From: Closterium sp. NIES-65
Taxonomy: Eukaryota > Streptophyta > Zygnematophyceae > Desmidiales > Closteriaceae
Length of the DNA stretch: 64,000 nt
Direction: 5' to 3'
Assembly (NCBI GenBank): GCA_948144175.1
Contig: CANXME010002581.1
Span: 1 to 64,000, forward strand
This document shows, piece by piece, positions 21,767 to 31,586 of this stretch (within the stretch, counting starts at the first letter, position 1; the number at the start of each line of letters is the position of its first letter). The translations under genes and the position numbers were made by a program. The notes under the pieces were generated by a model. The model did not search any database, was not told where the DNA came from, and saw only the letters and a program-made list of their open reading frames with translations.

Positions 21767-21771
21767 GTTCC

Positions 21772-21813
21772 CAACTGTTTCTTAGTTCATTCATTCTCGT
21801 TTCAATTCTCTCA
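21772..21813 (+). repeat. Copia A 3' LTR, second part
   Basis: The last 42 bp of the copia A LTR (CAACTGTTTC...CTCTCA), displaced 12.4 kb by copia B. The TGCAT target duplication follows at 21814-21818. Confidence 0.9.
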
Positions 21814-21818
21814 TGCAT

Positions 21819-22108
21819 GCATGTACTGCATGTACCATGTACAGAGAGAATAATGCGCTGGCCGGTAAAGTCAGTATGCACGCTTGTGTGCAGGTACAAT
21901 GCGGAACTGGAACTCTGAATTTTCCAATTATGTGGATCGGAAAGGTTAGAAACTAGTGCTGTTGAAGTAGAAGGTCTAATCTAGTAGATTGGCAAGAATA
22001 TGGTACTAACTGCATATATACAAACATAAGAAATGGGCCGGTCTGTTTGGTCGGTATGCGCGCCTGTAGCGCAGGTACCATGTACGAATGGAATGTCTAT
22101 ATTTGACA
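21819..22108. repeat. ~360-bp tandem repeat, continuation after the copia nest
   Basis: Resumes the monomer interrupted at 2037: CAGTATGCACGCTTGTGTGC near 21871, the monomer end ATAAG at about 22024-22028, then the start of one more unit that fades at about 22108. Confidence 0.7.
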
Positions 22109-22560
22109 AATAACGCCTATAGGGATTCATGCTTTTTCTCGGTCTAATATAATTTTCCGGTTGTTGAATATTTTTCCCTACGTCTATAAGGAGTCATGCG
22201 CTTTTTAAGCATTTTTTCGGCAAAAACAGCCGAAACCATAGGCGCCGAATTTTTGCGCACGAACCAAGCCGAAAAAAGCTTTAATAGGTGTATCTGAACA
22301 TGAGCCCCTCGAATATGCAATGACATTCAGATTGTTGAATGCTCTTCCCTACGCCAATATAATTCATGCGCTTCCTAAGCATTTTTCGGCAAAAACAGTC
22401 GAAATCAAAGGCGCCGAACTTTTCTTTGCGCACGAACCAAGCAAAAAAGGTTTTAGTATGTGTATTTAAACATGAGCCACTCGAATATGCAATAGCATTC
22501 AGGTTGTTGAATGCTATCCCTACTCCTAAAGGAATTTAAGCGCTTTACTAACCTATTCTA
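22109..22560. repeat. ~175-bp tandem repeat with a conserved hairpin
   Basis: About 2.5 copies of a unit of roughly 175 bp (landmarks: ATTCATGCGCTT, TTCGGCAAAAACAG, GCGCACGAACCAAGC, ATGAGCC.CTCGAATATGCAAT). Each full unit can form a stem TTTCGGC/GCCGAAA or a slightly changed version around AAAAACA. No coding sequence is seen. Confidence 0.7.
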
Positions 22561-23046
22561 GCACTTGGTCCAAATGACGACTTGGTCCTAGTGACGAACA
22601 CAGGGAACATGAAACCCGAAATCCAGGGCAACCCATGGTAACACATGGAGACCCGAGAGATTTAGAACCCTAATCCGGAGTTTTAGTTCGCACTGGAATG
22701 CTTCGAGGAATGTAGTGCTAGCACATTGTATGTATGTTTCCTTTTTTACAATACCCTTACACTTCAATAAAATATTTGTTGTGGCAGATGCAGTATCACA
22801 TACATTTCTTAAGGTAATATGGTTACAGGTTTTTCAGGGCACTCATGGACATTGCACATAGGGGAGGGGAACCCAATCACTAGGCAATAATGGCAAACAG
22901 GTACCCCCACTAATGCTTTCTCTAACGGGGATGAAGCAGAACAGCTACTGTGGTACAGGGTGGCAGGTGATGTGGTGGTGGTGGTGGTGGCGTGGCGGCG
23001 GCGGCAGCGGCGGCGGTGGTGGTGGTGGTGTGGTGGTGGTGGTGCA
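22561..23046. other. Intergenic, 3' flank of the GONST1-like gene
   Basis: No gene recognised. It holds AT-rich sequence, then a (GGT)n/(GGC)n microsatellite at about 22968-23045 that abuts the stop codon of the minus-strand transporter gene. Confidence 0.5.
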
Positions 23047-26000
23047 TCAGCCAAGCATCTTTGCCCGTGCGAACAGCACTCCTGCAAAGCACCCTGCGGA
23101 AGGAGAGAGAGGAGAAGGAAGCAGGTGGTGGGGTGGGTGAGATGATACAGGGTGATGTGAAGAAGGAATCAGAGAGGGGTGCTGGATTGTTTGAAGCGCA
23201 ACTAGCAGGGTGCAGTGCTTTATTGTGAAAAAAAAAACCGCAAGATGGTTACTCCGTGCGGGAAGTGGCTAGTAGTCCAGCCTTTTTACTCCGTGAGGGG
23301 GAGTGGCTCAGTGGAGATAGCAAATAGGGTGCAGGCCAAGTGCGGCACGCACCGAAGAAGGGGGGGTGTGGACGCACTGAAGAGGATAGAGAGGGGGATG
23401 GAGAGGGGAGTGAGAGTGCAGTGGGAGTGGGGCACGCACCGAAGAGGATGGAGGAGATGTTGGCAGCGTTGGTGGGCGCATTGAAGAGAATGATGCCGAA
23501 GAGCGAGAGCGGGATCTTGTTCAGCGACCCCACCAGGCTGCCAGAGGGTATGATGGAGACATGCGTTGGAATAGAAATGGAGATGTAAGGGACAGACGTT
23601 TGCGCGGCACAGGGTAGGTGGGTTGGTGGGGGCGTTGAAGAGAATGATGCCGAAGAGAGAGAGTGGGATCTTGTTCAGCGACCCCACCAGACTGCTCCGC
23701 ATTGGGGGAGGGGGGAGGGGTAGCGGGGTGATAGAAGGATGGTGGGGACACAGGTTTGAAGAGACTACTGTTGAGGCGCCTCAATACCTTGTTTAGAGAC
23801 CCCACCAGATGGCCAGGAGGGGGATAGAGGGGTGGTGGGGACACGGGTTTGAAATGAGGGGACAGAGGTTTGTGGGGCGCAGGGTGGGTGGATGCAGGAT
23901 CTGGGAGGAAGGGGTTGAGAAACTTTGCACCTGTAGCAATCTATACAGTACATTGCTCTGCCCATGATGAATACCTGTAGGTGGTGGGCGAGGTTTGGTG
24001 GAGGAACCACATGGAGGTGGTTGGTGGTAGCTGTAGCAAGCTGTACGGTACATGCTGTGCTGCTGTGATGCTGCGCTGCTGCGCTCATGGTACCCACCTG
24101 TAGGTGGTGGGCGAGGTCTGGTGCAGGAACCACATGGAGGTGGTTGGTGGTAGCTGTAGCAAGCTGTACGGTACATGCTGTGCTGCTGTGATGCTGCGCT
24201 GCTGCGCTCATGGTACCCACCTGTAGGTGGTGGGCGAGGTCTGGTGCAGGAACCACATGGAGGTGGTTGGTGGTAGCTGTAGCAAGCTGTACGGTACATG
24301 CTGTGCTGCTGTGATGCTGCGCTGCTGCGCTCATGGTACCCACCTGTAGGTGGTGGGCGAGGTCTGGTGCAGGAACCACATGGAGGTGGTTGGTGGTAGC
24401 TGTAGCAAGCTGTACGGTACATGCTGTGCTGCTGTGATGCTGCGCTGCTGCGCTCATGGTACCCACCTGTAGGTGGTGGGCGAGGTCTGGTGCAGGAACC
24501 ACATGGAGGTGGTTGGTGGTAGCTGTAGCAAGCTGTACGGTACATGCTGTGCTGCTGTGATGCTGCGCTGCTGCGCTCATGGTACCCACCTGTAGGTGGT
24601 GGGCGAGGTCTGGTGCAGGAACCACATGGAGGTGGTTGGTGGTAGCTGTAGCAAGCTGTACGGTACATGCTGTGCTGCTGTGCTGCTGTGATGCTGCGCT
24701 GCTGCGCTCATGGTACCCACCTGTAGGTGGTGGGCGAGGTCTGGTGCAGGAACCACATGGACGTGAAGGAGATGGCGAGCCCCAGCAGCCCGCTCAGCGT
24801 CACCGCCACCCAGAAGCCCCCATTCAGCATCAGCGGACTGCTTGTTGTGTGAGGAGGTGCGGAAGGGGCCAGACAGCAAGTAGGCGTGATCAAATAAGCA
24901 AGGCGATATGAGATGAGGACAAAGATGCAGACGGCGTGGGTGTGAGGGAAAGAGGGAGTGATGTCTGCTGCCTACCATGGGTGACAATGTGACAATGTGA
25001 CATGAGTCATGACTCGCTTATGAGTGCTCACTCACCGTTTTAACCCTAAGAATGAGGAAGTAGGCAACTCACGAGTGCAGGAGGTATTTGGTTTCGCTGA
25101 AGGCGATGATGAGGAGGATGGCGGGAGGGAAGGAGAGCGCGTTGTTGAGCAGCACCATCGTGAACTCCGACAGCTGCCCGCTCTTGGTCGCAGCTTTCGC
25201 ACTGTCCATCACCTTGCGCAGGGTTAGCTGTTGATGGGGGAGAGGGGAGGGAAGCAGGGAAGGAGGTTTGAAGTGTCTTAGCGCCACCCTGTCCCTCACA
25301 TCACCTTGCGCTGCTTGTTTGGCAAGGGGATGGGGGGAGAGGGAAGATAGGGAAGGGAAAGCGGGCAAGAGGGAAGGAGAGCGCATTGTTGAGCAGCACC
25401 ATTGTGAACTCCGACAGCTGCCCGCTCTTGGTCGCCGCCTTGGCACTGTCCATCACCCTGCCCAGGGTTAGCTGGTTAGAGGAGGGGAAGGGCAGCCAGG
25501 GAGAGAAGCCAAGGGCATGAGGGGAAGAGAAACAGCACCATTGTGAACTCCGATAGCTGCCCACTCTTGGTCGAGGCCTTGGCGCTGTCCATCACCCTGC
25601 CCAGGGTTAGCTGGGAGAGAGGAGGTGGGAGGGGGGGGAGGGGAGGGGAGAGAGAGCGGGGCAATCGGATGGGAAGGGCTGTGCTGACTGACTGATAGCT
25701 GTGAGGGCCTATCTGCCCACGCTTGGGCATTGAGCGTGGCAGGGAAGTGCCTATGGCAAGGCACAGTGGAGAGGTGGGCAGTGACATGCTTGTGGCAGTG
25801 GCATACTGCGTGGAAGGGCAGTGCATATGGCACAGCACAGTGGAGGGTTCAGCACAGTAACGGGTTGCGGCATACCGAGTACGCGGCGGTGAAGAAGCAG
25901 TTGAAGATCTGCCACGTGTAGCCCACTGGATGGAAGGCCAGGTCCGTGAAGCCGCCACAGAAGGCCGATAGGATCTGCCACGTGGCACCGGGAGACATGG

Positions 26001-27896
26001 GGAGCAAAGAGGCACACAGGCGGCATGGGTAGCACAGGGCGCAGGGGGAGAAGAAGGAAGGGGATTGGGAATGCTGGCGGCGCAGGGTGAGGAGAGGATG
26101 AGGGGGGGCGCGACAGAGGGTGGAGCCGTGCTGCATGGCGCAGTGAGGATGTGGCATGCCAGGGTGAGCGGATAGAGAGGGTACAGTTAGAGGTGACAGC
26201 GGTGGCGCGGCAGAGCATGGCATGAGAGAGCAATAAGGGCTCGTGAGAGAGGAAGGGGGGAAGAGAGGCGGTACGGACCATGAGGAAGAGAGAGCCCCTG
26301 ACTTTGAAGGAGTGGCGCTTGAGGCGCCTCTAAAGTCAATAATGACTCGTGAGAGAGGAAAGGGGGGAGGAGCTGACCATGAGGAAGAGAGAGCCCCAGA
26401 CTTTGGAGGAGTGGCGCTTGCGGAAGAGGTACATCTCGCCCACCGCCGTTATCAGGTTCGTCACGTTCTTTAATATCGTCACCATCGCCACCTGCATGTA
26501 CTGTAGACTGCAAGAGGGAAAGGTGGGGGAGGGGAGCGGAGGAGGGGAAGAGGTACATCTCGCCCACCGCTGTGATGAGGTTGGTCACATTCTTTAGTAT
26601 TGTTACCATCGCCACCTGCATGTACTGTAGGCTGGGTGGGAGGGATGGGAGGGAGGAGGGCGTGGACGGGGTGGAAGTGGGGAAAGGGAGGGGCTAGGGT
26701 GAAAGAGGGTTGACGCGTTTTTTGAGTGTTGAGGTTGAACGACATGAGAGGTTGAATGGAGCAGTCGAGCAATTGAGAGGTTCAGATGCTCAGGAGTCAG
26801 GCACCTGAACTGAGGGGCGCCTGAAGGAACAGGCAGAGCATCTGAACAAAGAGAGACAGCAACTAACAGGGAGGGCACCTGAAGAAGGAGGTGACGAGCA
26901 TGCCAACGAAGATGAGGTTGACTGGTAACCACACGGTCATGAGTCGCAGCGTGAGGGGCTCCGTGGCGATGACGCCCATATACACGAGCACCAGCACCAC
27001 CGTCACGCTCACCAGGTTCTGTGCATGCACGGGGGACATGTGAGCGTGGGATTGGCAGAGTAGGTTAGTCGAGGAGGAGACGGCCGGGAGCGGCGTACGA
27101 GAGTGGAAGTAGCCTGATGCAGGGTGCTGGGCGGCAGGGCGTGCGGGGGGGAGCATGATATAGGAAGGGGACGGGGGAGTGAGGTAGGAAGAAAGAAGGG
27201 TGGGAGAGATGGAACGACCGGGAGGTGCAACTACAAAGGTGGATAGGGCGGGTGGGCAGGCAGGCAGACAGGCAGAAAGGAAGGGCGGGAAAGAGGGGCA
27301 AGTGGGGGAGGCAAAGAAGGAGGGGGTGAGGGAGGGAGGGAGGGAGGGAGAGAGGGAGAGAGGGAGGGAGGCAGAGAGGGAGGGAGGGATGGAGGGAGGG
27401 AGGGAGGGAGGGAGGGAGGGAGGGAAAGAGGGAGGAAGAGAGAGAGGGAGGGAGGGAGGCAGGGAGGGAGGGTGGGAGGGAAAGAGGGAGGGAGGGAAGG
27501 GGGTGGGGGGCGTGCCTGGTAGAGCATGAGGGAGATCTGCGCGTCCCAGTGGTAACCAGACAGCACGACTTTGTTGAGAAGGATCATGGAGCACGACGAC
27601 GCGCAGTAGCACATGCCCGACACCAGCGCGCTCCCCGCCACCTGGAACCGCCGCGACCGCCGCCCGCCCCCGCTCGCGCCCACCGCCCAGTTGTCATCCC
27701 GCTTGCGCTCAGACGCGGAGTCCGCGCGGAAGAAGCTCGCGAGTTTCCCCTCGGACGCGGAGCTTCCGCCGCCGCCGGGGGAAGGGCCGCCGCCTATGCT
27801 GTTGCTGTGGTGGTGGTGGCGCTCTTTCGGGCCCGCGCTTCCGCCGACGGAGAGGAGCGGCGAGCGGAGATCAGCCTGCTGCGCGCCTTCCTCCAC
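23047..27896 (-). CDS. GONST1-like Golgi GDP-mannose (nucleotide-sugar) transporter
   Basis: Predicted 388-residue multipass carrier that exchanges GDP-mannose for GMP across the Golgi membrane. Exons on the minus strand: 27896-27516, 27018-26879, 26507-26378, 25974-25876, 25227-25073, 24837-24721, 23537-23440, 23093-23047. All junctions keep frame. Intron 1 uses a GC donor; the others are GT-AG. The N-terminal ~100 residues are hydrophilic with a poly-His stretch. Hydrophobic segments follow: LNKVVLSGYHWDAQISLMLYQ-NLVSV, then WLPVNLIFVGMLVTS. Family signatures are NVTNLITAVGEMYLF, GGFTDLAFHPVGYTWQ, TSMWFLHQTSPTTYSLVGSLNK (with the GSLNK nucleotide-sugar motif) and FARAKM near the end. Introns contain many partial copies of exons 3, 5, 6 and 7. 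The start fits the only upstream ATG in frame. The exact substrate is inferred from the family. Confidence 0.92.
23985..24720 (-). repeat. 123-bp tandem array copying the exon 6 end and its splice donor
   Basis: Six near-identical copies of about 123 bp follow the true exon 6 of the transporter gene. Each holds the last codons of exon 6 (MWFLHQTSPTTY) plus AG|GTGGGTACC and the adjoining intron. With the real site there are seven equivalent 5' splice sites. Long frames through the array (23765-24668) are by-products. Copies look virtually identical by eye, apart from the one nearest the downstream side. Confidence 0.9.
27300..27500. repeat. (GGGA)n / (CCCT)n microsatellite in intron 1
   Basis: A polypurine tract of GGGAGGGAGGGA with GAGA interruptions inside the GC-AG intron of the transporter gene. 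It could form triplex or G-quadruplex DNA. The Pro/Ser-rich frames across it are not genes. Confidence 0.85.
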
Positions 27897-29460
27897 GTCA
27901 GCCGCCGCGTGCGATCTGCATGCGACGCGGCGAGATGGAGTGGTGAGTGCGTTGGACTCACTGGCGGCATGTGCGGGGGCAAGCTGCGCGGCGAGGGTTA
28001 CGGCGCAGGCGCAAGGAGCATTCGGGTGTCGTACCTGGGTGTTAGACTCGGCAAGTTGTGACTTTTGCTCCCCATGTTGCTGTGAGACGAACGCTGTGCG
28101 ACGAGCTGCTGTGCGACGAGCTGCTGTGCGACCTGCTGTTCTGCGATACCTGGCGCGAATTCGGCAGAGCGAAGGTAAGAGCTTCCAACGCGGGCCGTGA
28201 CGAGCTAACTACGCAATGCTCTGTGCAGCGCTCTGTGAGATACTGTGTGCGACGCTCTTTGCGACGCTCGGTGCGATACTTCGTGCAAAGCACTAAGCGG
28301 CTCCATTCTGCAGCATGGCGGGCAATCACCAGAGCAATTACGGAAAATCGAGAGCTTATAATGAGAACAGCGAATCGGCTCGTCCTAGTTGTGAGCCTTG
28401 TAGATCGCCCGGAAACGCGGAAATTAGAATCTGCATCAACATATTGAAATCATGACGGCCTTTCCGGGGGATATCAAGCGACGGCAGAAACGGCGGTATC
28501 CTTCTCGCTCTTCGCCTTCGGTAGATAATGTCTTCAAATGTGTTAGTTGTGAGTCGCGTCTGTGTGATGAGATGATGCAGCTGCTGGCGCATACCAGCTG
28601 GTGAATGCGCTGTCATGCGCTGGGGGATATTTCTCTGTGACCTGCGCCTGCAAAGTGAGGTTGGTGGGTCGGTGAGGCTTGACGAAACTCGTAACGAAGG
28701 ATGGCGAAGACCTGGAGCTGGGAATTCTTTCGTTATTGCAACGCACTGATACAATTATGCTTTCGGTGGCGCACGAATATATTGCTATAAGAATCATCGT
28801 TTTATCGTGGAACCGAAATGACAGTGTACCAAACTGTGATATCAAACCCTGACATCCCCTGATTATTCAGACTTCGGCAACGCCTGTAATCTCACTAGTG
28901 TTTCTGTGCCAACGAACCACAGAGCACGGCCTAAAGCGTTCCCACACCCTCGTTACAATCTCGAAACTGCCATCCAGTCTCTGTTCTGCACTCTCCTTCA
29001 AACCCTTGTTCCCAATCCAACCCAAGCAACACCCACACACCCCGCCTTCGGACAGAAAGAACCACTCCACGACATTTCTCCCCCGATCTGTTCGCACTCA
29101 GTTGTTCAAATCGCCAAACCCTCGCTTCAAACGCGCAATCACCGCCAACCCTCCCTCTGACCCTAGCTCCATGGCTCCCATGTAATTACCTCCTCCATTC
29201 TATTCAATTTCGCTCTCACGCCGCATCCTCGACACGCCCTGGGTGGGAGGCACCAATTTGAAAATCGCTTCGTTTGAATTTTACACAGCGCGGATATCAC
29301 CGCGGTTCGTTGATCGTGTTCGCTAGACTAGACTGTACTACCGTAGCACCGTGCTCCTCCATCCCACTCGCGCTTTTCAAAGACCTGCCGCCTCTCCACG
29401 CTTAGCGAAAAGTTTCAGCCGCTTACTTTTTCCGTCCGCGCTCCGGTCTCCAGTTCGCGC
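27897..29460. promoter_or_regulatory. Divergent intergenic region between GONST1-like (-) and GT-3-like (+)
   Basis: About 1.56 kb between two divergent start codons, presumably holding both promoters and 5' UTRs (inference from orientation). It contains short repeats of TGCGACGAGCTGCTG (28095-28140) and GTGCGACGCTCT (28250-28290). A C/T-rich stretch at 29000-29240 suits a 5' UTR of the plus-strand gene. No conserved coding sequence was recognised in the short frames here. Confidence 0.45.
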
Positions 29461-31258
29461 ATGTCGCATCATCTGCCGCTGCTCCCCGGAATGGCGGACG
29501 ACGGGCCGCTGGGCGTGGCGGGCGCGTATGACGACGCGCTGATGGCGTCGGCGGCGGACCGCCAGTCGCACTGGGGCTTCCACGAGACCAAGGAGCTGAT
29601 CGCGCTGCGCGGCGAGATGGAGCGCGATTTCGTGCCGGGGCGCACGAGCAACCACGTGTGGGAGACCATCTCGTCGCGCATGAAGGAGAAAGGGTACCGC
29701 CGCACGCCCAACCAATGCAAGTGCAAGTGGAAAGTGCTCGTCAACCGCTACAAGGTACCCGCCGCGCAACGCCCGCCGCATTACGGAGTTAGTGCTTTTT
29801 ATTTTCCGTTTTAAACTTCCTCTTCTCCTAATTTTTCTCCCGCTACCCTCTCCTCGTTCCACCCGTGCACCCGCGCGCCCCGCCAGAACAAGGAGCTCTC
29901 GGCGGACGGCTCACGCTCGTGCCCGTTCTTCGATGAGCTGGACGCGATTTTCAAGCAGCGCGCGCGAAACATGGACCGCCTGCTCGTGCAGGCGGAGGGC
30001 GGCGGCACGCCCGGCGGAATCGGCGCCAGCGGCGGCATCGGCAGCGGATTCTCCGCAGGAGGCGGCGGGGCCGGAGCAGTCGGAGGCGCCCTGGGCATGC
30101 GCGGAAGCTTCGGCGGGGGGTTGGGCGCGCGGGGGGGCGCGGGGGGCGTGGGAGGGGGCTTGCTCACCCGGCGGGCGCGAGACGAGGAAGAGGAGGAGGA
30201 GGAGGACGAGGAGGAGGGGGAGGACGAGTTAGAGGGCGAGTTGAACGTGCTGCGCAACAAGAGGCGCAAGCGCGACTTCAACGCTGGCGCGCGCAAGGCC
30301 GCCACAGGGGCCTACGGCGCGGGCTCCCCTGGCATGGGGAAGGGCGCGTCCGCTGGCGCAGGGGGCAGCGCGGGCGGAGACGCGTTTGATGGCATGGGCG
30401 GGGGGGGGAACGGGGGGGGGGGACAGGCGCGCGGTGCTGGAAAGGCAGCGCGCGGGGAGCATGCAGGAGGTGCTGGAGCAGTTCTTCGTGCAGCAGCTGC
30501 GCCTGGAGCAGGAGTGGCGCGAGGCCATTGAGCGGCGCGAGGCGGAGCGCAGGGTGAGGGAGGGCGAGTGGCGCAGCAGGCTGGAGGCGCTGGAGAGGGA
30601 TCGCGCGCAGCGAGAGTCCATGTGGCGGCAGGTGGGTTGGGGAAGAGCGGGGGGGCAGGTGAGTGTTGAAGGGGGAGGTCAGGTGGTTGTGGTGGGGGGT
30701 GCGTGGAAAGGTTTCTACGGCAAGCCCTTCGCTCTCAGAGGGAGTCAATGTGGTGCCAGGTGGGTGTGGGGGCAGGTGAGTCCATTTTCGTCCCTCCTAC
30801 TGACCCCCTTCATAACAAGCATTCATCTGCCTTCCACCATGTGGTCGCGTGCGTGCATTCCTGCGTGTATGTGGGTGCAGATGGAGGCGGAGAGGGCAGC
30901 AAGAGAGGACGAGAGAGCAGCACGCAGGGACCAACTCATCATCGCTCTCATTACCAAGCTCTCTGCCCCGCCTGCTCCACCCCCTGCTGCCAATGGTACC
31001 GTTGCTGCTGACCAAGCTGTTGCTGCTGCTGCTGCTGCCCCTGATTCAGCAGCGCCAGCCACGGTGCACAAGCTGGGGGCTGCAGTGGGTGGGACCATCG
31101 CTGCTGCTGAGGCTGCAGCTGCTGATGTCATTGGCACTGCTGCTGCGGGTGGTGGTGGTGCTGGTAGTGTGGGAGGTGGAGGTGGGGAGAAGGATGGGGT
31201 GGGGGCTGTGCAAGCAGATGCTGCCGTGGTTGGAGTGCAGGAGCCTATTGCAGTGTAG
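29461..31258 (+). CDS. Trihelix transcription factor, GT-3 (GT-gamma) type
   Basis: Nuclear DNA-binding protein of the plant trihelix family. Exons: 29461-29754, 29887-30631, 30881-31258. Exon 1 carries most of the trihelix domain (about residues 37-98: HWGFHETKELIALRGEMERDF...VWETISSRMKEKGYRR...QCKCKWKVLVNRYK). The sequence ETKELIA.RGE and CKCKWK point to the GT-3a/GT-3b group. Exon 2 begins NKELSADGSRSCPFFDEL, the fourth amphipathic helix. A Gly-rich stretch, an acidic run and a basic motif (NKRRKR, possible nuclear signal) follow, then a charged coiled coil (LEQEWREAIERREAERR...MEAERAAREDERAARRDQLI) typical of the group. Within exon 2 the frame changes in a homopolymeric G region (30401-30422), a 1-nt discrepancy that may be real or an assembly error. 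The intron between exons 2 and 3 is 249 bp and open in frame. Confidence 0.88.
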
Positions 31259-31586
31259 ATGACATTGATTCAATCTTTTTGCAGGATGTGTTTCTGGTTC
31301 CTAGATGGGCAGTTTTATAAATTTAATTGCAGGACTCATTGGCCTCTTAGCTTTCTCATATTTTGTTGTTTTTTCCTGCACCACTAACTGGAATCCGGCC
31401 TTACTGCAACTCCTGCAATCCCCTGAGCTCAGGGAGCTGTGCTCCAACCAGTCTTTAAATTTGCTTCCCATTTTGATTGCAAATGACATGAAAAAATAGC
31501 ACACGACGAAGACATAGAGCAGTGCATAAAGCCCTTGTTACAGCAGGCCACAGCTAGCCCACACAATGGCGTTGAGGCGAGCCCGG
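31259..31586. other. Convergent 3' intergenic spacer
   Basis: 328 bp between the stop codons of the plus-strand trihelix gene and the minus-strand small membrane-protein gene. The two 3' ends face each other. AT-rich; no gene seen. Confidence 0.5.

Larger units (their letters stand above)
2038..21813 (+). mobile_element. Copia A: Ty1/copia LTR retrotransposon, split by nested copia B
   Basis: The outermost element of the nest. Its 5' LTR is 2038-2168 (131 bp). Its 3' LTR is in two pieces, 9286-9374 and 21772-21813 (89 + 42 = 131 bp), because copia B inserted into it. Target duplications TGCAT flank the whole (2033-2037 and 21814-21818). The two LTRs differ at about 5 of 131 positions by eye. 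The order is PBS, ~1-kb GC-rich leader, gag with an atypical zinc knuckle, protease, integrase, RT and RNase H, which is Copia order. The coding region is broken by frameshifts and by stops that look like CAG-to-TAG and CGA-to-TGA changes, so it is a dead copy. Confidence 0.93.

Noticed and set aside
23765-24668. Two overlapping ~290-residue repeat proteins on the minus strand
   Set aside because: They run through the 123-bp array. The unit is a copy of the exon 6 end plus intron, and its coding part is in the exon frame only for ~12 residues per unit.
26552-26640. Mutually exclusive alternative exon 3 in the GONST1-like gene
   Set aside because: This copy has an acceptor but no donor after GEMYLF, so it cannot replace exon 3. 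Treated as a partial duplicate.
27200-27529. Frames rich in Pro/Ser/Leu or Gly/Arg/Glu
   Set aside because: Product of the (GGGA)n microsatellite inside intron 1 of the transporter gene.
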